This document shows, one piece after another, positions 1 through 5,455 of a stretch of DNA of 5,455 nucleotides. The translations under genes and the position numbers were made by a program. The notes below the pieces were generated by a model, which ran no database searches, was not told where the DNA came from, and was given only the letters and a program-made list of their open reading frames with translations. Origin of the DNA: Rhodobacter sp. (lineage in GTDB: Bacteria > Pseudomonadota > Alphaproteobacteria > Rhodobacterales > Rhodobacteraceae); the NCBI GenBank assembly GCA_027482795.1, contig JAIXVS010000255.1, positions 1 to 5,455 of the forward strand. The letters run 5' to 3'. Every line of letters starts with the position of its first letter. The stretch's first letter is position 1.

Positions 1-146
1 CCGCACTTGCCGCAGCCCAAGCCCTGTTGCTGGTGGTGATTGTTTTGTGGCTGACCACTGATAGCGCGGTGCTGACCGTGGCCGTGGGGGCTGCACTGCA
101 TGTCATTGCCCTATTGGCCCTGCGCCGAAAAAGGAGCGCGCTATGA
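1..146 (+). CDS. C-terminal tail of an unidentified integral membrane protein (5' end outside window)
   Basis: An open frame enters from the left edge (codons begin at base 3) and ends at the TGA at 144-146, giving about 47 residues. The visible part has two hydrophobic stretches, roughly residues 5-18 (AQALLLVVIVLWLT) and 24-42 (ending VIALLAL), separated by a very short polar loop (TTDSA). It ends in a basic tail, RRKRSAL, consistent with a cytoplasmic C-terminus. The stop overlaps the ATG of the next gene by 4 nt (ATGA), so the two are translationally coupled and belong to one operon. By position it could be the partner permease of the importer. However, the loop between the last two helices is much shorter than the TM5-TM6 loop of the neighbouring permease, so an accessory membrane protein is equally possible. 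The reading frame is well supported; the identity is not. Confidence 0.7.
   Translation, partial: ALAAAQALLLVVIVLWLTTDSAVLTVAVGAALHVIALLALRRKRSAL
131..136 (+). promoter_or_regulatory. Shine-Dalgarno site of the permease gene
   Basis: AAGGAG lies 6 nt upstream of the ATG at 143, inside the last codons of the preceding gene. It fixes the start of the permease and shows that ribosomes can load at the overlap as well as re-initiate after the upstream stop. Confidence 0.8.
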
Positions 147-949
147 ACGGCGGTTGGTTTCGCATTTATGCCTTTGGGTTTTTGCTGTTTCTCTACGCGC
201 CCATTTTGCTGCTGCCGATTTTCGCCTTTAACGATGGCGCGATTGTCGCCTTCCCGCTGGCAGGCTTTACCACAAAATGGTTCGATCAGCTGTGGGTGGA
301 ACCTGCCCTGCATCAGGCGCTGAAAAATTCGCTGATCATCGCGGTGTCTGCATCAATCTTGTCAACCTGCCTTGGCGTTTTCGCCGCCCGCGCCAGCACA
401 CGCTATAACTTTCCGCTCAAAGGCGGGATCATTGGCATGATCATGCTGCCCTTGGTTCTGCCAGAAATTATCCTTGCCATTGCGCTGCTCGTGGTGCTGC
501 TGGGCATTGGCATTCCCCTATCAATTTATACGGTGATCTTGGGCCATGTCCTTGTTTGTACACCGTTTTCTATCGCGGTGCTGACGGCGGCCTTTCAATC
601 TTTGGACAAATCCTTGGAAGAAGCGGCCTATGATTTGGGCGAAACCCCTGCATCGACCTTTCGGCTGATTATCCTGCCGCTGGTCACGCCAGGCATCATC
701 TCATCCTTGCTGATGACCTTTACCATTTCCTTGGACGAGTTCTTGATGGCGTTTTTCTTAGCTGGAACCGAGCCAACTTTGCCCGTCTATATCTTTTCGC
801 AATTCCGCTTTCCAAAATCTGTGCCCGTGGTTTTGGCGCTTGGCACGGTTTTGGTTGTGGCATCGATTATCCTTCTGACCATCGCAGAATATTTCCGCCG
901 CCGCGGCATTGCCAAAATGGGCGGGAAAGACACTGGAGGCTTCCTATGA
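143..949 (+). CDS. ABC importer permease, spermidine/putrescine type (PotC/YdcV-like)
   Basis: This is an inner-membrane subunit of a binding-protein-dependent ABC importer. At 268 aa it is the usual length for PotC-like permeases. About six membrane helices are visible, near residues 8-29, 63-84, 98-121, 128-150, 184-206 and 226-248. The diagnostic cytoplasmic EAA loop, which docks onto the ATPase, is at residues 160-179: EAAYDLG, then LP at 178-179. The MLPLVLPEI stretch (101-109) in helix 3 is typical of the polyamine/iron/thiosulfate branch. The start is fixed by AAGGAG 6 nt upstream and by the ATGA overlap with the preceding gene. The 3' end overlaps the ATPase gene by the same 4-nt arrangement. 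The substrate cannot be read from the permease. Polyamines are the family default, but members of this clade also carry other small organic cations or amino-acid derivatives. Fold and role are firm; substrate is inferred. Confidence 0.93.
   Translation: MNGGWFRIYAFGFLLFLYAPILLLPIFAFNDGAIVAFPLAGFTTKWFDQLWVEPALHQALKNSLIIAVSASILSTCLGVFAARASTRYNFPLKGGIIGMIMLPLVLPEIILAIALLVVLLGIGIPLSIYTVILGHVLVCTPFSIAVLTAAFQSLDKSLEEAAYDLGETPASTFRLIILPLVTPGIISSLLMTFTISLDEFLMAFFLAGTEPTLPVYIFSQFRFPKSVPVVLALGTVLVVASIILLTIAEYFRRRGIAKMGGKDTGGFL
935..939 (+). promoter_or_regulatory. Shine-Dalgarno site of the ATPase gene
   Basis: GGAGG sits 6 nt before the ATG at 946 and lies within the 3' end of the permease gene. It confirms the start chosen for the ATPase at the ATGA overlap. 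Confidence 0.85.
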
Positions 950-2046
950 GTTCCGAAAAACCCGTCATGATCGAATTTCGGGACGTGCATAAATACTATG
1001 GCGATTATCACGCGCTGCGCGGCATCAACGCCACCATCCGCGCGGGGGAATTTTTCTCGCTTCTTGGCCCATCGGGCTGCGGAAAAACCACGCTTTTGCG
1101 CACCATTGCGGGGTTTGAAGGCATTTCTTCTGGCGCGGTGATGATCGGCGGCGAAGATATGGCCGATGTGCCCGCCAACCAGCGCCCGACCAATATGGTG
1201 TTTCAATCCTATGCGATTTTTCCGCATTTGACGGTGGCCGAAAACGTGGGCTTTGGCCTGCGCAAAGACCCGCGGTCTAAGGCGGAAAAGGCCAAAGCTG
1301 TCGAAGACGCGCTGGGAATGGTTGGGCTAACGGGCTATGGCGCGCGGGCGGCACATGCCCTATCGGGCGGGCAGCGTCAGCGCGTGGCCTTGGCGAGGGC
1401 CTTGATTCTAAAGCCAAAAGTGCTGCTTTTGGACGAGCCGCTATCCGCGCTGGACAAAAAGATGCGCGAGCAGATGCAGGTTGAGCTGATTAAGCTGCAA
1501 CGCCAAGTGGGCATTACCTTTATTCTGGTCACGCATGACCAAGAAGAAGCTTTGGTGATGTCTGACCGTATCGCCGTGATGTTCGAAGGCCAAATCGCGC
1601 AACTCGCCGACCCTGAAACCCTGTACCGCCGCCCTGCCAGCCGCAAAGTGGCCGATTTTATTGGCACGATGAATTTCCTGCCTGCCAAGATTCTAAGCGA
1701 GGCGGGCGGCAAGGTAGAGGTTGAGGCGCAGGGATTTGGCAAAATTACCCTGAACGACGACCAAGTGATGAGCGCGGAAGGCAGCGCTGGGGGGGCCACA
1801 GTGGGGTTCCGCCCCGAAACCCTGACCATCTTGTTCGATGGTCAAACGGGCAGTGATTTTGAAAGCGAAGCGGTGGTGGAAGAGGTCGTCTATTACGGCG
1901 ATATGACCTATTACGATATTAAAATCAAAGGCTGCGACACGGCTGTGCGCCTATCGATGCGCAATGTCTTTGGCCGCCCCGTTTTGGATATTGGCACCAA
2001 AACCCGCGTGGCATGGTCGGCAGGTGCGCTGGTTTTGTTCCGCTGA
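946..2046 (+). CDS. ABC importer ATPase, spermidine/putrescine type (PotA-like)
   Basis: This is the cytoplasmic nucleotide-binding subunit that powers the permease encoded just upstream. The 366 aa comprise an ATPase domain (about residues 8-240) and a C-terminal TOBE-type domain (about 285-365), the standard PotA/CUT-like layout. All catalytic motifs are intact: Walker A GPSGCGKTT (41-49), Q-loop Gln87, signature LSGGQ (139-143), Walker B VLLLDEP (159-165) with catalytic Glu164, D-loop SALD (167-170) and switch His197. The C-terminal part, including the GFRPE stretch (287-291), matches the regulatory domain of this subfamily. Two such subunits should pair with two permeases and a periplasmic binding protein; the missing parts would lie upstream of the window. 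The gene overlaps the permease by 4 nt, has a GGAGG site, and is the last gene of the operon, followed 4 nt later by a hairpin. Polyamine specificity is inferred from family resemblance only. Confidence 0.94.
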   Translation: MSSEKPVMIEFRDVHKYYGDYHALRGINATIRAGEFFSLLGPSGCGKTTLLRTIAGFEGISSGAVMIGGEDMADVPANQRPTNMVFQSYAIFPHLTVAENVGFGLRKDPRSKAEKAKAVEDALGMVGLTGYGARAAHALSGGQRQRVALARALILKPKVLLLDEPLSALDKKMREQMQVELIKLQRQVGITFILVTHDQEEALVMSDRIAVMFEGQIAQLADPETLYRRPASRKVADFIGTMNFLPAKILSEAGGKVEVEAQGFGKITLNDDQVMSAEGSAGGATVGFRPETLTILFDGQTGSDFESEAVVEEVVYYGDMTYYDIKIKGCDTAVRLSMRNVFGRPVLDIGTKTRVAWSAGALVLFR

Positions 2047-2050
2047 AAGA

Positions 2051-2071
2051 AAGGGGGCTTTCCGCCCCCTT
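2051..2071. terminator. Hairpin terminator shared by two convergent operons
   Basis: A perfect 8-bp stem, AAGGGGGC (2051-2058) with GCCCCCTT (2064-2071), encloses a 5-nt loop. It begins 4 nt after the stop of the ATPase gene and lies 43 nt beyond the stop of ppk2 on the other strand. On the plus strand it is followed by TAAACCCCC, with no U-run beyond the two T of the stem. On the minus strand the stem runs into TTTCTTTC, which is richer in U. It therefore looks better suited to ending the leftward transcript, but position and stem strength make a bidirectional role likely. A second C5 run at 2075-2079 could pair with the same G5 run as an alternative fold. Confidence 0.75.
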
Positions 2072-2074
2072 AAA

Positions 2075-2102
2075 CCCCCGAGGATATTTGCAGAGCAAGG
2101 AA
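2075..2102 (+). other. Intergenic motif CCCCCGAGGATATTT, Rhodobacterales type
   Basis: Between the hairpin and the 3' end of ppk2 is CCCCCGAGGATATTTG (2075-2090), followed by a purine-rich tail with AAGGAAG. I recall similar C-run + GAG/GGAG + TATTT + AAG-rich strings after genes in many Rhodobacterales genomes, usually beside terminators. Only one copy occurs in this window, so the repeat status rests on memory. Function unknown. Confidence 0.4.
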
Positions 2103-2113
2103 GCAGGCAGAGC

Positions 2114-2986
2114 CTAGCGTTTGATAAGTTTTGGCGTGCCTGCGATTTTTTCATCAGGCTTGCCGATGATTTTATCTTCGCGCCCTGCAAAATCGACGCT
2201 GCGCAGAATGGTTTGCATCACGGCAATGCGGGTGCGCAGTTTATCGTCTGACAGGATAACCGTCCAAGGCGCTGATTTAAAATGTGATTTTTCCAGCGTC
2301 TCGTCGATGGCGGCGGTATAGGCATCCCATTTGGGCAGCCCGTCAATATCAATCTGGGACAGTTTCCATTGTTTCAGCGGGTCTTGCTCGCGGTCTAGAA
2401 AGCGTTTGAGCTGTTCGGCTTGGCCGACCTCTAGCCAGAATTTGATCAGGGTAATGCCTTCGTCCACCAGCATGTTTTCAAATTCGGGCAATTGGCGAAA
2501 GAATTTCTGGCGCTGATCTGGTTTGCAAAAGCCAAAGACATGTTCGACCACGCCGCGATTGTACCAGCTGCGGTCGAACAGGGCGATTTCGCCTTTTGCG
2601 GGCAGATGGTCGATATAGCGTTGAAAATACCACTGGCCCGCCTCGCGTTCGGTGGGTTTGGACAGGGCCACAACGGCGGCTTGGCGCGGGTTCATATAGG
2701 CGCGCACTGTGTCAATTGCGCCGCCTTTGCCCGCCGCATCGCGCCCCTCGAAAACAACAACCAGCCGTTTGCCCGTGGTTTTCACATCGGCTTGCAGGCG
2801 CGCCATTTGAATTTGCAAGCCGTCCATATGTTCGGAATAGGCCTTTTTCTTCATCTCGGTGCGGTAGGGGTAGCCATCCCATAGGATTTCATCCTCGCTT
2901 ACCGCGGCCAAGGTGCGCCGCACCGATTCGGGCGCGCCAGTTGCGGCAAAGGCGCTGATCGCGCCGTCAAAGGGCAGGGTTGGCAT
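2114..2986 (-). CDS. ppk2: Polyphosphate kinase 2, class I (polyP:NDP phosphotransferase)
   Basis: This cytosolic enzyme transfers phosphate between inorganic polyphosphate and nucleoside diphosphates, generating NTPs from polyP or the reverse. The protein has 290 aa, the usual size of single-domain PPK2. Visible motifs are Walker A GRDAAGKGG (81-89), the NPRQAAVVAL stretch with KPTERE (110-115), WYFQRY (119-124), the Walker B-like FDRSWYNR (137-144), and the lid helix region with KRFLDRE (194-200) and basic residues after it. The pattern matches the class I family (TIGR03707-like) rather than the AMP-using class II or the dual class III; the class assignment is by resemblance. The start is an ATG at 2984-2986 with an AAAGGA site (TCCTTT at 2993-2998 on the plus strand) 6 nt upstream. 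It lies 45 nt downstream of the hydrolase gene and is the last gene of the leftward cluster, ending before the shared hairpin. Whether it makes mainly ATP or GTP cannot be read from the sequence. Confidence 0.95.
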   Translation of the reverse strand: MPTLPFDGAISAFAATGAPESVRRTLAAVSEDEILWDGYPYRTEMKKKAYSEHMDGLQIQMARLQADVKTTGKRLVVVFEGRDAAGKGGAIDTVRAYMNPRQAAVVALSKPTEREAGQWYFQRYIDHLPAKGEIALFDRSWYNRGVVEHVFGFCKPDQRQKFFRQLPEFENMLVDEGITLIKFWLEVGQAEQLKRFLDREQDPLKQWKLSQIDIDGLPKWDAYTAAIDETLEKSHFKSAPWTVILSDDKLRTRIAVMQTILRSVDFAGREDKIIGKPDEKIAGTPKLIKR

Positions 2987-2992
2987 GGCATA

Positions 2993-2998
2993 TCCTTT
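2993..2998 (-). promoter_or_regulatory. Shine-Dalgarno site of ppk2
   Basis: Read on the minus strand, AAAGGA precedes the ATG of ppk2 by 6 nt. It supports independent translation initiation of ppk2 in the 45-nt gap after the hydrolase gene, and decides the start. Confidence 0.75.
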
Positions 2999-3031
2999 GG
3001 GTTGTTTGAACCACTATGCCAATGTTTTGCG

Positions 3032-3958
3032 CTAAGGCAACAGGCGCGCGAGGGCGGCGAGCACTGTATCCAAATGCGCATGATGGGGCATATGGCCTGC
3101 GCCCTGCAAAACCGTCAGGCGGGCGCGGGGCAGGACATGGGCCAGCTTTTGCGAATGGATCGCCAGCGGCACGATGGTGTCGGCGTCGCCGTGGATCATC
3201 TCGCAGGGCATGTCCAAGGCGGGGTAGCGGGCCATTTGGCTGCGAATATCGCCCAGCAGCGCGTTCACTTGGGCGGTGTTCGCGGCAAGGCTGTGCGCGC
3301 GGGTGGCCAGCCTTGCGCCGAAGTTTTGCAGATAGGCGTCGGGCGCAGTTTGGGGCGCGAACACGGCATTTGCGGCGCGGCGCACATAGGCAGCGGGCAC
3401 AAGGGCTGCGACAAGGGGCGCAACAATGCTGCGGCCAAGGCGCGAATTTGTGACGCGATACCAAGGGTCTAGCCTGCCTGGCCAAGGCAGGCTGGGCGCG
3501 GATATCAGCAGCAATGCAGGTGGTTTTTCCTGCAAAGACCATGCCAGCGCCACTGATCCGCCATAGCTGTGACCAACTAGTACGGGTGTTCTGATGCCCA
3601 AAGTCGCGCAGGCCGCGCGCAGATGGGCGGCCTGCGCGGCCAAGGTATCGCCGCCCGCAATGGCATCTGAATGGCCATGGCCTGCGCGGTCAAATGCGGT
3701 GACGGTAAAGCGCGCCTGAAGCGCTGCGCGCAGGCCAAATTCCCATTCGCGCAGATTGCCCGATGCGCCGTGGATCAGCACGATGTCTGGCCCATGGCCG
3801 CTGGTTTTGTAATGCACTCTTGCGCCATTCACGGTGATGAATTGGCCGATGGGGGGAAACTGTGCATCAATCTTTTCCCGCCGCGCCGCGTTACCCCAGA
3901 AGACACCCAGCGCAAGAGCGGCCAAAATGGCCAATATTATCAAAAGGCTAGCGGCCAA
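3032..3958 (-). CDS. Membrane-anchored alpha/beta hydrolase, TTG start
   Basis: This is a serine hydrolase of the alpha/beta fold; the substrate is unknown. The 308 aa begin with a hydrophobic segment (residues 4-21) followed by ARREK (25-29). That looks like an uncleaved N-terminal anchor placing the catalytic domain on the periplasmic face, though this topology is inferred. The catalytic pattern is complete: oxyanion HG at 63-64, nucleophile elbow GHSYGG (129-134) with Ser131, acid in HGDADTIVP (256-264), most likely Asp260, and His289 in GAGHMPH. No ATG occurs in frame before the core. An in-frame stop at 3965-3967 limits the start to TTG at 3958 (chosen; overlaps metA by 11 nt) or TTGs at 3943, 3934 or 3925. 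None has a clear ribosome site, so expression probably depends on coupling to metA. The residues after the anchor (FPPIGQF, then VNGARVHY) resemble relatives in this group, which supports including the N-terminus. It could be an esterase, lipase or epoxide hydrolase; I do not assign one. Confidence 0.88.
   Translation of the reverse strand: MAASLLIILAILAALALGVFWGNAARREKIDAQFPPIGQFITVNGARVHYKTSGHGPDIVLIHGASGNLREWEFGLRAALQARFTVTAFDRAGHGHSDAIAGGDTLAAQAAHLRAACATLGIRTPVLVGHSYGGSVALAWSLQEKPPALLLISAPSLPWPGRLDPWYRVTNSRLGRSIVAPLVAALVPAAYVRRAANAVFAPQTAPDAYLQNFGARLATRAHSLAANTAQVNALLGDIRSQMARYPALDMPCEMIHGDADTIVPLAIHSQKLAHVLPRARLTVLQGAGHMPHHAHLDTVLAALARLLP
3471..3493. repeat. Perfect 9-bp inverted repeat inside the hydrolase gene
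   Basis: AGCCTGCCT (3471-3479) and AGGCAGGCT (3485-3493) form a 9-bp stem with a 5-nt loop. It encodes residues around SLPWPGRLD of the hydrolase. No U-run follows on either strand, so it is not a classic terminator. It may simply reflect codon choice, but the symmetry is exact. Confidence 0.5.
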
Positions 3959-4871
3959 TTTGCGTTAGATCATAAGGTGTTGATTGATAAATCTCGTTGA
4001 TCCAATTGCCGTAAAGCAAATGGGCATGGCTGCGCCAGCGGTTCAGCGGCGCGCGCGCGGGATCATCGCCCTCATAATAATTCAGCGGCACGTTGATGGG
4101 CGTGCTATTCGCGATATCACGGTCATATTCCTGCTTAAGCGTATCGCTGTCATATTCAATATGGTTGAAAATATACAGCGCGCGGTGGGCCGTATCTTCC
4201 ACAAGGCAGGGGCCCGTTTCATCGCTGCCCAAAAGCGTAACCAAACCGTTGGCGCGGGCAATATCTGCCTGATGAATTTCTGTCCAGCGGCTGACAGGGA
4301 TGACAAAATCATCCGAAAACCCGCGCAAATAGGGCGAGGTGGGCTGCAAATTGCGGTGGGGAAAGCAGCCAAACGCCTTTTTCTGCAACAGGTGTTTGGG
4401 CACGCCGTGAAAATGGTAAATCATCGCCATCCCGCCCCAGCACACGCCAAAGGTCGAATGCACATGGGTCTGCGTCCAATCCATCACGCGTTTCAATTCG
4501 TTCCAATAGGTCACATCTTCATAGGGCAGATGTTCAATCGGCGCGCCTGTGATGATCAGCCCATCAAACTTTTCGCCCGTTGCCGTTACATCGCTAAACG
4601 GGCGGTAAAAGGTTTCCATATGATCGGCGGCAGTGTTTTTGGCCTGATGCTCGGACATGCGGATCAGTTGAAAATCAATCTGCAAGGGGGTTGCGCCAAT
4701 CAGCCGGGCGAATTGATTTTCGGTCTGAATCTTTTTGGGCATCAGGTTTAAAAGCCCAATGCGCAACGGGCGGATCTCCTGCGCGCTGGCGCGTTCGGGC
4801 GACATCACCATCACGCCTTCGCGCGATAGGACATCAAAAGCAGGCAGGTTTTGGGGCAGGGTAATGGGCAT
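3948..4871 (-). CDS. metA: Homoserine O-acetyltransferase MetA (MetA/HTS family)
   Basis: This cytosolic enzyme acylates the hydroxyl of L-homoserine, committing it to methionine synthesis. The 307 aa match the MetA family end to end: MPITLPQNLPA at the N-terminus, NLMPKKI..TE (42-51), ITGAPIE (107-113), the nucleophile elbow FGVCWGG with Cys144, SRWTEIH (194-200), HIEYD with His237 and Glu239 completing the triad, and the WRSHAHLLYGNW block (279-290). The position aligned with E. coli residue 111 is Glu113, where succinyl-using enzymes have Gly (TGAPLG). Published work on Bacillus cereus MetA ties Glu at this site to acetyl-CoA, so O-acetylhomoserine is the predicted product. The ATG start has AAGG 7 nt upstream, overlapping the stop of the preceding gene, from which metA is separated by only 9 nt. 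Its 3' end overlaps the hydrolase start. I see no riboswitch or operator in front of it; any control would sit upstream of the operon, outside the window. Confidence 0.96.
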   Translation of the reverse strand: MPITLPQNLPAFDVLSREGVMVMSPERASAQEIRPLRIGLLNLMPKKIQTENQFARLIGATPLQIDFQLIRMSEHQAKNTAADHMETFYRPFSDVTATGEKFDGLIITGAPIEHLPYEDVTYWNELKRVMDWTQTHVHSTFGVCWGGMAMIYHFHGVPKHLLQKKAFGCFPHRNLQPTSPYLRGFSDDFVIPVSRWTEIHQADIARANGLVTLLGSDETGPCLVEDTAHRALYIFNHIEYDSDTLKQEYDRDIANSTPINVPLNYYEGDDPARAPLNRWRSHAHLLYGNWINEIYQSTPYDLTQIGR

Positions 4872-4878
4872 AGACAGG

Positions 4879-4882
4879 CCTT
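4879..4882 (-). promoter_or_regulatory. Shine-Dalgarno site of metA overlapping the upstream stop
   Basis: On the minus strand the stop TAA of the preceding gene runs into GG, giving AAGG 7 nt before the metA ATG. Translation of metA is therefore likely coupled to termination on the upstream gene. The match is short, so its strength is uncertain. Confidence 0.5.
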
Positions 4883-5455
4883 ACATAAGATTGTGCGCGG
4901 CGCGGTCAATGGCGCTGGCAATCATCGCGTCAAAATCGGCGGGGGTTTTTGCGGCTTCAACCTGCTGGGCGGTCACCGTCACGCCCCAGCGCGCCATGGC
5001 GTGATAGCGCGGCTGGCGCGCATCCAAAAGCCGCGCGTAGCCAAAGCGCAAGAATGCATCGGGATCAGCGGTTTCGGGGCTGGCCCCTGTCTGGGCCAAA
5101 AACTCGCCCCAGACTTGCAGCAAGAATTCGGGGCGGTAATACATGGGTTTTGGCGCGCGATCAAAGCGGCGGGCCAGTTCTGCGCGGTGATCGTCCGACC
5201 CTTTGATCCAGACCAGCAGCATGTTTTCTGCCATGGCCGCCATGGTGGGATCATGGGGATCAGCGCCGTCGACCACTTCGCAGATAGAGCCTGACGTATC
5301 GCAGACAAAATGCTGATAGCCATAGATATCTTGCGCGCGGTCGATGAAACGGGCGGTGTCGAGCAGTGCCGACACCTCGGCCCCGCGATGCTGGTCTTGG
5401 CGGCGCTGATATTCGCCAAAGGGCAGGCCCCCGCGCGCGCCATCACCCGGTTTGC
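4881..5455 (-). CDS. Unrecognised soluble protein, 5' end outside window
   Basis: The frame ends at the TAA at 4881-4883 and stays open to the right edge, giving about 191 residues. A GTG at 5373-5375 could serve as a start, but the 26 codons upstream of it (including RGGLPFGEYQRRQDQHRGAE) read as normal protein, so the gene most likely begins outside the window. Visible features are ARFIDRAQDIYGYQHFVCD followed by TSGSICEVVDG, then LLVWIKGSDDHRAELARRFD and PKPMYYRPEFL, and a helical C-terminus. There is no membrane segment. Conserved-looking aromatic and acidic stretches suggest an enzyme, possibly a P-loop kinase/ATPase-like protein. I have a weak memory of relatives labelled simply ATPase in Rhodobacterales, but no nucleotide-binding loop lies in the visible part. 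It sits 9 nt before metA and is the first visible gene of that transcript. Function not assigned. Confidence 0.75.
   Translation of the reverse strand, partial: KPGDGARGGLPFGEYQRRQDQHRGAEVSALLDTARFIDRAQDIYGYQHFVCDTSGSICEVVDGADPHDPTMAAMAENMLLVWIKGSDDHRAELARRFDRAPKPMYYRPEFLLQVWGEFLAQTGASPETADPDAFLRFGYARLLDARQPRYHAMARWGVTVTAQQVEAAKTPADFDAMIASAIDRAAHNLM

Noticed and set aside
787..1227. 146-codon minus-strand frame over the permease/ATPase junction
   Set aside because: It is antisense to two well-supported genes, with an Arg/His-rich composition typical of a reverse-frame artefact.
1964..2251. 95-codon plus-strand frame spanning the convergent junction
   Set aside because: It overlaps the ATPase 3' end out of frame, reads through the hairpin, and continues antisense to ppk2. 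It has no support as a gene.
3002..3472. Plus-strand frames of about 150 codons across the 45-nt gap and the hydrolase 3' half
   Set aside because: They lie antisense to the hydrolase and resemble no family. Two competing frames cover the same bases, which is typical of shadows.
2967..3542. 191-codon minus-strand frame overlapping the hydrolase
   Set aside because: It is a shifted frame of the hydrolase gene, rich in Arg, Pro, Ala and Cys as expected of an out-of-frame GC-rich translation. The hydrolase frame holds the catalytic triad.
3984..4751. 255-codon open frame on the plus strand opposite metA
   Set aside because: It is fully antisense to a gene with complete MetA motifs. Its translation is low in recognisable structure, and long antisense frames are common in GC-rich genomes.
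4872..4880. Possible SAM riboswitch or methionine operator in front of metA
   Set aside because: Only 9 nt separate metA from the upstream gene, which leaves no room for a leader. Any such element would have to be upstream of the operon.

Overview
The window reads as an ordinary chromosomal segment of an alphaproteobacterium, most likely a member of the Rhodobacterales (Roseobacter-type). The clues are the GC-rich, evenly used codons, the style of the protein sequences, tightly overlapping ATGA gene junctions, and a short intergenic CCCCCGAGGATATTT-like motif that I recall from this group. No computation backs the taxonomic call. I see no mobile element, tRNA, rRNA, CRISPR array or phage gene.

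Layout: two convergent gene clusters meet at about 2050-2110. On the plus strand (1-2046) is the end of an operon. It holds the C-terminal tail of an unidentified membrane protein, then an inner-membrane permease of the spermidine/putrescine (PotC/YdcV) type, then its ATPase (PotA type). Both junctions are 4-nt ATGA overlaps with Shine-Dalgarno sequences, so the three genes are almost certainly co-translated. The second permease and the periplasmic binding protein that this importer needs must lie to the left, outside the window.

On the minus strand (5455 down to 2114) are four closely packed genes, probably one transcript. In order of transcription they are: an unrecognised soluble protein cut by the window edge; metA, a homoserine O-acyltransferase whose specificity residue predicts acetyl-CoA use; a membrane-anchored alpha/beta hydrolase that starts at a TTG codon overlapping the end of metA; and ppk2, a class I polyphosphate kinase 2. 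MetA performs the first committed step of methionine synthesis. PPK2 interconverts polyphosphate and nucleotide phosphates. No obvious pathway links the four, so shared transcription does not by itself imply a shared function.

The 67-bp convergent junction carries a perfect 8-bp GC-rich hairpin that can end transcription from both sides. Nothing in the window is convincingly a new biological system. The points most worth a second look are the MetA acyl-donor prediction, the unknown protein at the right edge, the TTG-started overlapping hydrolase, and the recurring-type motif beside the terminator.
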